Positions 24,895 through 34,870 of a stretch of DNA of 64,000 nt are shown piece after piece (position 1 is the stretch's first letter; the number at the start of each line of letters is the position of its first letter). The stretch is from Sandaracinaceae bacterium (GTDB lineage Bacteria > Myxococcota_A > Polyangia > Polyangiales > Houyiibacteriaceae), in contig JACKEI010000001.1 in assembly GCA_020633075.1 (NCBI GenBank), forward strand, positions 1,426,001 through 1,490,000. The letters run 5' to 3'. Under the pieces are notes generated by a model. That model saw only the letters and a list, made by a program, of their open reading frames with translations. It was not told the DNA's origin and did not search any database. The translations under genes were made by a program, and so were the position numbers.

Positions 24895-25326
24895 GGGCGT
24901 TCGATGCCGTGGGCGCGGAGGCTGTCTGTGCCGTCGTCCTCCTCGAAGACGTCCACTCGGCTACCTCCCACGGCGTTGGCCTCGGGCGTGGACTCGAGCA
25001 CGTAGAGCTGGCCACCGTAGTTCAGCGTCAGGCTGTTGCTCACCTTGCGTCGATGGCCTCCTTGATGGTGGTGATGGAGCGGAGCCAGAGCGCCTTCACC
25101 AGGCGGTCCTGAAGCGTCTGGTTGGCGCGCTCGACGCGCCCTTTGGCAGGAGCAAGCCGCGGGGCGCACGGTCTTCGAACCCAGACGGGCCTTCGCGTCG
25201 ATAGCGGGCCAGCAGTCGCTCGGTCTGCCGTACGCTCAGGCCAAGCATGATCGCCGCCTCATGCTGCGACAGACGACGTTCCAGCAGCCGGTGCATCACC
25301 TCGGTGCGATCCAGTTGTTTGTGGCC
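24895..25326 (-). pseudogene. decayed ISNCY/IS1202-type transposase
   Basis: Three pieces of one transposase are readable in different frames. The N-terminal helix-turn-helix spans about 25326-25160 (QLDRTEVMHRLLERRLSQHE, then MLGLSVRQTERLLARYRREG). Directly after it comes the C-terminal-core piece KGRVERANQTLQDRLVKALW at about 25155-25040, ending in a stop. A third piece, SNSLTLNYGGQLYVLESTPE with VDVFEEDDGT, runs to about 24895. The whole DDE catalytic core that should lie between the first two pieces is missing. The order and sequences match ISNCY-family transposases from memory. No terminal inverted repeats were found. The element is dead. Confidence 0.75.
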
Positions 25327-25395
25327 GGCCTGACGCTCATGTACGGGCCTACCGGCATGTTGGCGTACCTGGTGCTGCGGCTGGTGGCCGGCTAA
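25312..25395 (+). pseudogene. 3' remnant of a membrane protein, possibly ABA4-like (DUF4281)
   Basis: On the strand opposite the transposase remnant, an open frame ending at TAA 25393 reads LFVAGLTLMYGPTGMLAYLV then LRLVAG. This looks like the last membrane helix of an ABA4-like/DUF4281 protein (pattern LxLMFGPxGLLxYLxLR). The upstream part is replaced by the transposase sequence, so the IS probably inserted into and removed most of this gene. The family name is tentative because only 25-28 residues remain. Confidence 0.4.
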
Positions 25396-25464
25396 GCGAG
25401 TAGCTCGCCGCGTCGAACAGGTGCTACCGTCTCGGCCTCGGGACGAACCCAGGAGGAGAGAGTC

Positions 25465-26031
25465 ATGAAGCGGACTGCATGGTTGTTGGCGATGTCGTGG
25501 ATCATGTCGGCGGGCGTGATGGGGTGTGAGGAGGAGGCGGCCACGTGCACTGCGAACTCGGATTGCGAGCTCGAAGCTGTGTGCGGCCCAAATGCGCGCT
25601 GCCAGGCCGGGGGGGTGGGAGACCCTTGCGTGAACGAGTCCCAGTGTGACCTGGACCTCGTGTGCGAGGACTCCCGCTGCGACGTCTCGCCCTGCCAGGG
25701 GACGGCCCGCCCATGCTCCCTCAACGCCACCCTGTTCACGTGCGACCTGGCTCCTGGTTGCTACGACAATGGTTCTTGCGGCGGCGTGGCGATCCCCTGC
25801 AGCTCGTTCTCGTCGAGCTTCACGTGCAGCAACCAGCCCGGCTGTTACTGGAGCAGCTTCGACGACGCCTGCAGCGGCATCGTGCTTTCGTGCAGCACCC
25901 GCCTCTTGGAGAGCAGCTGCGAAGACACCCTCGGCTGCCTGTGGAACCCGTCGTGCGTTGGTGATGCCTGGGAGTGCGACACGCTCCCCGCGGACATGTG
26001 CCTCGACCAGGGCGGCTGCTTCCTAAACTGA
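25465..26031 (+). CDS. Cys-rich lipoprotein of unknown function
   Basis: 188 residues with a strong Shine-Dalgarno (AGGAGGAGAG, 25451-25460). The signal ends in SAGVMGCEEE (lipobox Cys near 21). The mature protein has over 25 Cys residues in two kinds of block: a front part (CTANSDCELEAVCGPNARC, then CNESQCDLDLVCEDSRC-like spacing) like the short Cys repeats common in myxobacterial lipoproteins, and three or four back repeats around PGCYDNG, PGCYWSS and LGCLWNP, each about 30-40 residues with CxxxxxxxxCxxxxGC spacing. These back repeats look like internal duplications. No enzyme signature is seen. Confidence 0.75.
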   Translation: MKRTAWLLAMSWIMSAGVMGCEEEAATCTANSDCELEAVCGPNARCQAGGVGDPCVNESQCDLDLVCEDSRCDVSPCQGTARPCSLNATLFTCDLAPGCYDNGSCGGVAIPCSSFSSSFTCSNQPGCYWSSFDDACSGIVLSCSTRLLESSCEDTLGCLWNPSCVGDAWECDTLPADMCLDQGGCFLN

Positions 26032-26468
26032 CCAGCTAGAACAGGAATCGCGTGCGGGCGATGCATCGCTCGTCGCCCAGCTGGATCAAGTCGAACGCCG
26101 CGTACGACGCCCACTCGGACGCGATCCATGCCCGCGCAACCAGGTGGTGGCCCACGTGGCGTCCCCGGTGTCGGCCTACGGGGCGATCACGGTGGTGCTG
26201 GTGTTGCCCCTCGCACGAGCGCTCCAGCCATTTCGAGTTGACGACCCAACGCGCCGCGATGGCGGCAAAGTCAATCTGTCCGCTGGGCGGCCGGAAGTTC
26301 AAGGGGCCGAGGGGACGCTCTGCGGCGAGCGGCACCTGTCAGCGCGAGACCACGGGCTCGAATTCGCACGCTTCGTGACGGGCTTGCGCTGGCGACTGCG
26401 TAGCTGTGGGTATCTGGGCCAACGTGCCGTTCGGCATGGTCGCCTCGAGTCACAAGAAGGGTTTCACC
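26032..26468. other. intergenic region with no confident gene
   Basis: 437 bases between two lipoprotein genes. On the minus strand an open frame (26335 to 26036) ends with AWIASEWASYAAFDLIQLGD and ERCIARTRFLF, which reads more like protein than noise; upstream of it the frame turns into His/Arg-rich nonsense. It may be the 3' end of a decayed gene. I see no promoter or repeat. Confidence 0.3.
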
Positions 26469-27089
26469 ATGAGCTTGAGAAGTCACAGCTGGATATTCAT
26501 CGCCGCTTTCACCCTGGTCGCCTGCGGGGACGAAGAGGGCCCCCGTGGTCCACAAGGAATTCAGGGTCCGCAGGGCGCGATGGGTGCCCAGGGGGTTGCG
26601 GGTGCCCAGGGTGAGCCGGGGCCTACGGGCGCCCAGGGACCTGCGGGGCCTGAAGGGACGCAGGGACCTGCCGGGTTGCCCGTCTTCACCAACCCGGACA
26701 CGGGTGACACGTGGTCCGAGACGTCCGGCTTCTGCGGGCTTACGCCTGCCATGACCGGGAACCTCGGAGGCGACAGGGGCGCCAAGACCCTCTGTGAGAC
26801 GGCGTGCGGAACGACTGGGGCCCACATGTGCACCGCTGCAGAGTTCCATCGGTCCTACACCACCGGCACGGACATCCCCGCCGGACGTCCATGGGTGTCT
26901 CCAGGCTTCATCTACGACAACAACAACGGACTGGTGAGATCCTGCCTCGGCTGGGGTAACTCGTATGTCAGCGAGCGCGGCCCCGTCATCGGAACGTACC
27001 CTCTTACGTTCGACAACCCCGGTGGACCCACTCTCCAGTTCGAGACCGAAACCTGTAACGTCGCGCGACCGGTGGCTTGCTGCAACTGA
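26469..27089 (+). CDS. collagen-like lipoprotein with Cys-rich C-terminal domain
   Basis: 206 residues from the ATG at 26469. The signal ends in FTLVACGDEE (lipobox Cys19). Residues 24-71 are 16 uninterrupted Gly-X-Y triplets (for example GPRGPQGIQGPQGAM), with Pro and Gln in X/Y, so a collagen-type triple helix is likely. The C-terminal 130 residues contain CGLTPAMTGNLGGDRGAK, CETACGTTGAHMCTAAEF and VARPVACCN, a Cys-paired domain I have seen on other myxobacterial collagen-like lipoproteins but cannot name. The likely arrangement is a trimeric stalk that presents a binding domain outside the cell. Confidence 0.82.
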   Translation: MSLRSHSWIFIAAFTLVACGDEEGPRGPQGIQGPQGAMGAQGVAGAQGEPGPTGAQGPAGPEGTQGPAGLPVFTNPDTGDTWSETSGFCGLTPAMTGNLGGDRGAKTLCETACGTTGAHMCTAAEFHRSYTTGTDIPAGRPWVSPGFIYDNNNGLVRSCLGWGNSYVSERGPVIGTYPLTFDNPGGPTLQFETETCNVARPVACCN

Positions 27090-27277
27090 CGGCCGAGCTC
27101 GTCGCCCGTGGCCACGCGTCGCGCGACTCGACGTGAGTCAGTTGCTCGGGGCAGAATCGTAGCGTTCGCCTGAAGAGCGGCCTACCTGCCAGCCCGCCGC
27201 CTCACGTGGGCATGCCCATGCTTGCGTTCGCTGGTCCTATGGGGTCACCACGGAGGCCGGCACGGAGAACACGATCG

Positions 27278-27308
27278 CGCCGCCCGTCCGCCTCGCTGGC
27301 GGGCGGCG
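27278..27308. terminator. GC-rich hairpin in the gap after the collagen-like gene
   Basis: CGCCGCCCG (27278-27286) pairs perfectly with CGGGCGGCG (27300-27308) around a 13-base loop. There is no T-tract. It lies 190 bases past the collagen-like gene and 77 bases before the next start; it could terminate transcription or be a stray repeat. Nothing else is visible in this 295-base gap. Confidence 0.35.
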
Positions 27309-27384
27309 TATTGCGCCGAAGTTTGCGTCTGTAGATGTGTGCGGTCGACTAGATGACACCGTTTGTGCCGACTAGCCTATTCGC

Positions 27385-27966
27385 GTGAGCATCGAACTCC
27401 TCGTTCTTCCCCTCAGCCGATACCTCAGTGGGGACTACATCTCGCCCGCCATGCGCGCGGCGTGGGACCTCGGGAGCGACTACGTGCGCGTGTCGCCGAA
27501 CGAGCCGCCGCTGCGAATTCCCGCGGGGCAAGTGCTCGGAGGCGCGGCTGCTGCTGCGCGGCGCGCGGAGATCCTCCCCATGGTCGTCGACATGCAGCGC
27601 AACGTGACCGGCAGAGTTGACGCATGGGACGAGCGGGTCGGTGGTGACACGCCGGGCTTCATCCTCGACCCGGTGGCGTTCGAAGCGTTGTCTCGAGACG
27701 CGCTCGCTACAGAACGGACGTCGATCTTCAAGGCCCTGACGCGGACGGCGCAAGCGTCTCACCTCGGCCGCGGCCAGTTCTTCCTGCCTCACCCGTTTAG
27801 ACACGTGCTCGACCAGGGCGGATGGATGCTGGCGTCGCTGCCGCGCGCGAGACAGGAACTGCAGGATGTCATGTGGTCGGCGGACGCCCTGCCGGCGGTC
27901 ACCGTGCTGACGGAAGCGATTTCCCTGGCCTGCAAGGTCCGCCTCCCGCTTGTGCTCGATTGGTAG
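27385..27966 (+). CDS. hypothetical cytosolic protein
   Basis: 193 residues from a GTG start. No signal peptide, no membrane helix. The N-terminus MSIELLVLPLSRYLSGDYIS is followed by MRAAWDLGSDYVRV and PLRIPAGQVLGG. The middle is charged and helical (FEALSRDALATERTSIFKAL). The size, soluble composition and isolated position in an accessory stretch would suit an immunity or orphan effector-related protein, but nothing in the sequence proves it. I recognise no family. Intact open frame and normal GC bias at third positions support it as a gene. Confidence 0.55.
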   Translation: MSIELLVLPLSRYLSGDYISPAMRAAWDLGSDYVRVSPNEPPLRIPAGQVLGGAAAAARRAEILPMVVDMQRNVTGRVDAWDERVGGDTPGFILDPVAFEALSRDALATERTSIFKALTRTAQASHLGRGQFFLPHPFRHVLDQGGWMLASLPRARQELQDVMWSADALPAVTVLTEAISLACKVRLPLVLDW

Positions 27967-28069
27967 TCGGGAGCCCATCGATGGGATGAAGCGCCGGCGC
28001 GTCACGCCGCATTCGGCGCCGTGTTGGCCAATGTGCCGAGCTCGTATCGGACACGAGGAGTCGCCGCGG

Positions 28070-29242
28070 CTATCGCATCCAGCCCTCGACTCGGTACACC
28101 CGCTCCAGCAGCTTGCGAGGCTCGCCGCCATCTGGCGTGAACCACAACTCGATGCGCGCCGCGTAGTAATGGTTCCAGTTGCCCTCGTAGATGGTGAACT
28201 CCGCGCGTGCCGGCTGAAGTGGGCCGTCGGCCGTCCCCTGCACACGAACGCGCGAGCGGTCGGCGATTCTCTCAGGCGAGAGCGGCGTGTTGGTCGTGAA
28301 CTCGAACGCGCGCACCTCCAGCGTGCCGAGCTCCCCCGGATTGACCCACGCCTCCAGCTCGTAGATGCCTCCCTGCATCCCGTTGCGCAAGGTGAAGTCA
28401 GGCGCCGTCGGCGCACCGACAGGCGTCGCGTCCGGTGACACACCGACAGCGTCGGGTGACAACGCACGCTCCACCTCGGCCAACGCGGCCCGCGTCAAAG
28501 CTCGGTCGCCAGCCGCGGACTCCTCGAACACCTCCACCACGACGTCGCCGTGTCGAACGCCCACGTAGCTCACCGGTAGCCCTCGCTGTCCGGGCTGGTT
28601 TCCAGGCTCCACGGGCACCGCAACGACTGCACCGATGGGCAAGAGGGCCGCGTCGTTGCGCGAAGGCGCGCCAACACCGAGACGGATCCGGAGCCTAAAC
28701 TGGAACGACGGACGAGACGTCGTGTAGGGCAAGTCGTGCTCCGTGTAGAATCCGTTGAGCGTGACTTGGTAGCGACCAAACATGGGGAGCATGCGCGTCG
28801 CGTATCGCTGCCCGCGTTCCTCGTAGATGCGCCACGCGGCCGAGCGAGCCAGGCGCGTCTCCACCTCGACCAGGTCCCCCGCCACCAGCGCCAGACGCGG
28901 CATGCGGGTGTCCACAGTCGCGGGTCCCGGGGCCGCCGCGGTGGCCCCGGCGAGCAACGCATCGAGCAGCGGGTCATCAATGACCGCCGTCGCGCCGGAA
29001 TCCGTCTCGGACAGTGGGACCCGCACGTCGAGTCCCTGTGGGACGCTCCACTCATCCGCCGAGTGGTCCTCGTCGAGGAACATCGCCATCACGCGCGCGA
29101 GGTCCTCCTCCGTAGGCTCATCCGAGGCGGAGCCAGGGCTCTCGGCCGACACGGCGGGGGCCTGCTGCGGGGTCGCACAGCCGCTCGCGAGCACCGCCAC
29201 CAACACGGCGTCGCACGCCGTTCGTCGAAGTCCTCGTCTCAT
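28070..29242 (-). CDS. lipoprotein of unknown function
   Basis: 390 residues from ATG 29242 (GTG 29248 is an alternative). The signal ends in LVAVLASGCATPQQ (lipobox Cys). A Glu/Asp-rich stretch (ASDEPTEEDLARVMAMFLDE) follows, then beta-rich sequence: RMPRLALVAGDLVEVETRLA, LNGFYTEHDLPYTTSRPSFQ, and a C-terminal YELEAWVNPGELGTLEVRAF and FTIYEGNWNHYYAARIELWF. The last 110 residues look like a beta sandwich with carbohydrate-binding-like character. No catalytic motif or named family recognised. Confidence 0.68.
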   Translation of the reverse strand: MRRGLRRTACDAVLVAVLASGCATPQQAPAVSAESPGSASDEPTEEDLARVMAMFLDEDHSADEWSVPQGLDVRVPLSETDSGATAVIDDPLLDALLAGATAAAPGPATVDTRMPRLALVAGDLVEVETRLARSAAWRIYEERGQRYATRMLPMFGRYQVTLNGFYTEHDLPYTTSRPSFQFRLRIRLGVGAPSRNDAALLPIGAVVAVPVEPGNQPGQRGLPVSYVGVRHGDVVVEVFEESAAGDRALTRAALAEVERALSPDAVGVSPDATPVGAPTAPDFTLRNGMQGGIYELEAWVNPGELGTLEVRAFEFTTNTPLSPERIADRSRVRVQGTADGPLQPARAEFTIYEGNWNHYYAARIELWFTPDGGEPRKLLERVYRVEGWMR

Positions 29243-29477
29243 CCGCACAGCCTAGCACCGTCCGCCCCGTTGACTGACCGGCGGCGTTGTCAAAGAGCAC
29301 TAGAGATGTGGGGGCCAATGTAGATGCGTGCCCCCGGGAGGCGTTCTGGGTAGCAGCGTTGACGCGCCACCCCCCCGGTGCTCGTGAACGTGCACCACGA
29401 CCTTGACCGCATGATCGCTGCGAACGTACAACCGCCACCGGCGGGACTCCGTCGCCAAGTCCGAGGAAACTATCGTC

Positions 29478-29876
29478 ATGCCGCCTGACCGTCGTCCCAC
29501 CCCAGCTTCGCGCGCGTTCGCACTGATGGCCGTCCTGGCTTGTCTCGGCTGCGCGCAAGGCTACCTGGTGCGCGACAGCGTCGCCCCCACTGGCTGCCCG
29601 GCCGAGACCATCACTGTGTCCAACCACACGAGGCGGGACCTCAGGCACCGCTGGACGGCTCAGTGTCAGGGTCGGACATTCTACTGCCAACAGGGCGAAG
29701 GGGGTGCCACCTGCACCCAGCAAATCGAAGAGACCGCAGGTGCAGAGGAACGCTGTCCGACGACGGTCGAAGCTCCGCCACCTGGCTGTCAGTACGATAC
29801 CCAGTGTCGCGGTGAGCGAATCTGCGAGGCGGGTCAGTGCGTCAATCCGTCGGTGGCTCCCGCAACGGCACCCTGA
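29478..29876 (+). CDS. small Cys-rich lipoprotein
   Basis: 132 residues. The signal ends in LMAVLACLGCAQG (lipobox Cys near 25). The middle has TGCPAETITVSNHTRRDLRH and RWTAQCQGRTFYCQQGEG, reminiscent of the short Cys pairs found in myxobacterial secreted proteins, and the end has CQYDTQCRGERICEAGQCV, the repeated C-x-x-D-x-x-C motif of the dickkopf-like kind. No function can be given. The 230 bases upstream contain no other gene. Confidence 0.62.
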   Translation: MPPDRRPTPASRAFALMAVLACLGCAQGYLVRDSVAPTGCPAETITVSNHTRRDLRHRWTAQCQGRTFYCQQGEGGATCTQQIEETAGAEERCPTTVEAPPPGCQYDTQCRGERICEAGQCVNPSVAPATAP

Positions 29877-30099
29877 CCCAGACCAAAGCAGCGTTGACGG
29901 GGCGGCGCGCAACCTGCAACAAGCTACGAAAGAACACTGCGGAGCCTCGCGAATCCCGCGATGACGTCCTCGAGTCCTCGATTTGGAGCGAGGCATCGTT
30001 GGGACCGGTGCTGATTGCGCGCTCGGACATCTCCCGCCGTTGTGGAATTATCAGCGGGCTCTCCGTGGATGTCTTCGTCGTGGCGCTCCGAGAAGCAGG

Positions 30100-30468
30100 A
30101 TGAAGCAACTCCACCACTTCCTCCGGGAGCTGGATGACGCTTGGAAGCCGCTGACCAACACTCGGTGGGCATTGCCCCTGATCGGCTCTGGCGCGTTGAT
30201 GCTGCTGACCGACTACGAACGCGGCACGAAGGACGGGGATGTCTTCCAGACGGCGGACATTTCGGACACTGTGAAGTCTCGGCTCCTGACGCTCGGAGGG
30301 AAGGGCACCCCGCTGCACACACGGCATCGGCTCTACATTGACGTTGTCGACAACGGCCTGCCGTTTCTGCCTCAGACTCCTGTATGGCTGTGTGAAGAGG
30401 TCGCTGCAGAGCAAGGCGCCCGTCGTCGTATCGAGTCGGTAGATTTGGCCGAAGCGACAGCTGTATGA
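30100..30468 (+). CDS. nucleotidyltransferase-like (DUF6036-type) protein, probably C-terminally truncated
   Basis: 122 residues. The core SGALMLLTDYERGTKDGDVF resembles the Gly-Ser...Asp-x-Asp element of minimal nucleotidyltransferases in the DUF6036/MenT-like group, and KGTPLHTRHRLYIDVV plus LPFLPQTPVWL fit what follows in this group. From memory those proteins run to about 200 residues, with an Asp/Lys-rich second half; here the conserved sequence stops at about residue 100 and ends in an unrelated basic tail. The start ATG overlaps by four bases the stop of a short upstream frame ending LSVDVFVVALREAG (about 29984-30103), which may be what is left of a partner antitoxin. The region is less GC-rich than its surroundings. 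Confidence 0.55.
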   Translation: MKQLHHFLRELDDAWKPLTNTRWALPLIGSGALMLLTDYERGTKDGDVFQTADISDTVKSRLLTLGGKGTPLHTRHRLYIDVVDNGLPFLPQTPVWLCEEVAAEQGARRRIESVDLAEATAV

Positions 30469-30516
30469 GCCGATCAGACAAGTCAGGAACACCGGTCCAA
30501 TGCAGGATAGCGACCC

Positions 30517-32778
30517 ATGGTCCCCCACACTTCACCACCCTCCCGCACGGTCCTCGTCCTCTGCGTTGGGGCCCTCGTCACGTTCGGTTGCAGCAAGGCC
30601 CAGAAGGCGCCCGAACACGAGCCCGGCTTGCTCAGCGACCACGCCGCCCGCTTCGTCCCCGAGGATACGTCCCTCGACATGGTCCTCCCGTCGTTCGCGC
30701 TCGACGGCCTGCGTCGCGCCATGGGGCCGGTGCCGGAAGGCTGGGGCCCGACCCCAACGTTCACGCTCGAGGACGACACCTACTTCGCGCGGATCGCCAT
30801 CGAGCCCGGCACCGACCTCTATGGGACGGGCGAGATCGCCGGTCCGCTGCTCCGAAACGGTGCTCGCACGCAGGCGTGGACGGAGATGCCGAACCCCTCG
30901 ACGGGCGGCCCCGGTGGTCTTGCCTACGACGATCGACACAATCACCTCTACCAGGCCCACCCTTGGGTGCTCGCGGTCCGCGCCGACGGGTCGGCGTTCG
31001 GGGTGCTGGCCGACACAACGCGCCGCACGTGGATGGACCTCACCGACGGGATCCGCTTCGAGGCGCCCGCCCCGTTCCCCATCGTGGTCATTCAGGGGGC
31101 GAGCCCCGAGGAGGTCCTGCGTGAGCTGGCGAACCTCACGGGGCACCTCGACATGCCCCCCCGCTGGGCCCTCGGGCACCATCAGAGCCGCTTCTCGTAT
31201 CCCGACGCCGCCGCGATGCGCGCCATCGCGAGCGACCTCCGCGAGCATGAGATCCCGACGGACGTTCTCTGGTTCGATGGGGCGTACATGGACGGGTACA
31301 GGCTGTTCACGTTCGATGACGAGGCCTTCCCCAACGCGCCCGACCTGATCTCGGAGCTCCACGACATGGGCTATCGCGTCGTCCCGATCTTCGACCCGGG
31401 GGTGACGATCGACGAGACCTTTCCGCTCTATCAGGAAGCCTTGGAGCGGGACATGCTGCTGAAGAGGCCCGATGGATCGATCTATCAGGGTGTGGTGTGG
31501 GGGTCTCAGCAGTATGCGTTCCCGGACTACAGCTCCCGCGCGACGCGCGAGTGGTGGACGCGGCGCATGGGCGACTTTCTCGTCTCGAGCGGCTTCGACG
31601 GGATCTGGGACGACATGAACGAGCCCGTCATCTACGGAGTGGTGCGGTGGGGCCTCCCAGAAGACCTGCCCACCCGCGGCGACGACCGGTACCGTGCCGG
31701 AACGTTCACCGAGTACAACAGCGTCTACGCGCTCCAGCAGCTCGAGGCGTCGGAGGCCGCGTTCCGCGAGGCCTACCCGGAGCGCCGTCCGTTCCTCCTC
31801 ACGCGCGCCAACTACATCGGTGGGCAGCGGCACTCCGCCACGTGGACCGGCGACAACACGCACTCCTGGGACCATCTGCTCTGGTCCATCGCCATGATCC
31901 AGAACCTGGGCCTCTCGGGGCAGCCGTTCTCCGGAGCGGATATCGGTGGCTTCTTCATGCCGGCCGGCATGCGGGAAGCACGCGACCCCGAGCTCTTCGT
32001 TCACTGGATCGGCATCGGTGCCTTCTACCCGTTCTGCCGCAACCACTCCGCGGGCTTGGATGACGCGTTCACCCGGCAGTTCGGCGGCGGGCCGTCTCAG
32101 CACGCCTGGGAGTTCGGGCCCGAGATCGAGCAGGTCTACCGACAGGCCGTCGAGCGACGCTATCGCCTGCTCCCGTACCTCTACACCTTGATGCGCAACG
32201 CGTCTCACGAGGGGGCGCTGGCGATCCAGCCAGTGTTCTTCGCGTCACCGGGCGAGGCTCGCCTGCGCGCGGAGGACCGCGCCTTCCTCTTCGGCCCGGA
32301 CCTCCTCATCGTCCCACACTGGCCCGAGGGGACCATCGACAACACCTCACCGCTCGAGCTCCCGAACGGCTTCGACCGCGAGATCACGCTCGTCGGAGAG
32401 ACGCCTGACGTGGACGTCGCGCTGCCTCGCATCCGCATCCGCAACGGCGCCATCGTGCCTACGGGGGTGGTGGGCCAGACGACCGCCTACGACCCTTCGT
32501 CTCCGCTCGACCTGTACATCAGCCTCGACGAAAACGGCGCGGCCACCGGCACGCTCTACGAGGACGAGGGCGAGGGACATGGGTATCTCGACGGCGAGTA
32601 CCGCCTCATCACCCTGCGCGCCGAGACCGTCGACGGTCAGGTCATCGTCACGCTCCAGCGAGACAGCGGTGACCTCGAGCTCCCCTCCCGTGTCGTGCGG
32701 GCGCACCTCTACCGCGATGGCGGGGTCACCACCGTGGAGGGCATGACCGACCGCGTGGAGATCGCCGCCGTCCCGTGA
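30517..32778 (+). CDS. glycoside hydrolase family 31 lipoprotein
   Basis: 753 residues. The signal ends in ALVTFGCSKAQ (lipobox Cys25). The GH31 catalytic barrel spans about 200-560: WALGHHQSRFSYPD, then DVLWFDGAYMDGYRLFTFD, the nucleophile Asp366 in GIWDDMNEP and the acid/base Asp446 in TWTGDNTHSWDH. The N-terminal beta domain and two C-terminal beta domains (GPDLLIVPHWPEG, then LYEDEGEGHGYLDGEY) are present, so the enzyme is complete. Family members are mainly alpha-glucosidases, alpha-xylosidases and transglycosylases; WDDMNEP favours the alpha-glucosidase side. Lipid anchoring suggests action at the cell surface on alpha-glucans. Confidence 0.93.
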   Translation: MVPHTSPPSRTVLVLCVGALVTFGCSKAQKAPEHEPGLLSDHAARFVPEDTSLDMVLPSFALDGLRRAMGPVPEGWGPTPTFTLEDDTYFARIAIEPGTDLYGTGEIAGPLLRNGARTQAWTEMPNPSTGGPGGLAYDDRHNHLYQAHPWVLAVRADGSAFGVLADTTRRTWMDLTDGIRFEAPAPFPIVVIQGASPEEVLRELANLTGHLDMPPRWALGHHQSRFSYPDAAAMRAIASDLREHEIPTDVLWFDGAYMDGYRLFTFDDEAFPNAPDLISELHDMGYRVVPIFDPGVTIDETFPLYQEALERDMLLKRPDGSIYQGVVWGSQQYAFPDYSSRATREWWTRRMGDFLVSSGFDGIWDDMNEPVIYGVVRWGLPEDLPTRGDDRYRAGTFTEYNSVYALQQLEASEAAFREAYPERRPFLLTRANYIGGQRHSATWTGDNTHSWDHLLWSIAMIQNLGLSGQPFSGADIGGFFMPAGMREARDPELFVHWIGIGAFYPFCRNHSAGLDDAFTRQFGGGPSQHAWEFGPEIEQVYRQAVERRYRLLPYLYTLMRNASHEGALAIQPVFFASPGEARLRAEDRAFLFGPDLLIVPHWPEGTIDNTSPLELPNGFDREITLVGETPDVDVALPRIRIRNGAIVPTGVVGQTTAYDPSSPLDLYISLDENGAATGTLYEDEGEGHGYLDGEYRLITLRAETVDGQVIVTLQRDSGDLELPSRVVRAHLYRDGGVTTVEGMTDRVEIAAVP

Positions 32779-32990
32779 GCCGTCTTCCGCGCGCTCGGGT
32801 CTCTGACACATAGCGACTGTGCACCCAGGCGGAGTTCTCCAAGCGCTTGGCTCACCAGAACCAACACCGCGGAGCGCGCCGACAGCATCGGGCGCCTCAG
32901 TGATGCCATCGGTTGTCGTGCCGGAGCTGATGCCGCGAGTTGGCACGGCCTTGTCACCAGGTCGTCGCGGACGGCTTCGGCATCTGTCCC

Positions 32991-34706
<1,716 letters not shown>

Positions 34707-34710
34707 CGCG

Positions 34711-34754
34711 CGCGTGACCTCACCGGCTCGGGGGAGCCCGCTCGGCGTCACGCG
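34711..34754 (+). terminator. two-tier hairpin after the diheme cytochrome gene
   Basis: CGCGTGAC (34711-34718) pairs with GTCACGCG (34747-34754), and inside it GGCTC (34725-34729) pairs with GAGCC (34734-34738) around GGGG. It begins five bases after the stop codon. A U-tract is missing, as is common for GC-rich genomes, so termination is likely but not certain. Confidence 0.5.
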
Positions 34755-34870
34755 ATGTTGCCGCGCGTGCACGAGAGTGTCGAACCCTCGCCCGTTGGCT
34801 GTCACGCAGCGCTCGTATCCCTGCCTCCGACGCCGAGCGAGTCGGCAACCAACCTCGGAGGAGTGAAGAC

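Noticed and set aside
26036..26335. Small minus-strand frame ending LIQLGDERCIARTRFLF as a real gene
   Set aside because: Only the last 35 residues look protein-like and there is no good start. It is mentioned as a possible remnant in the intergenic entry.
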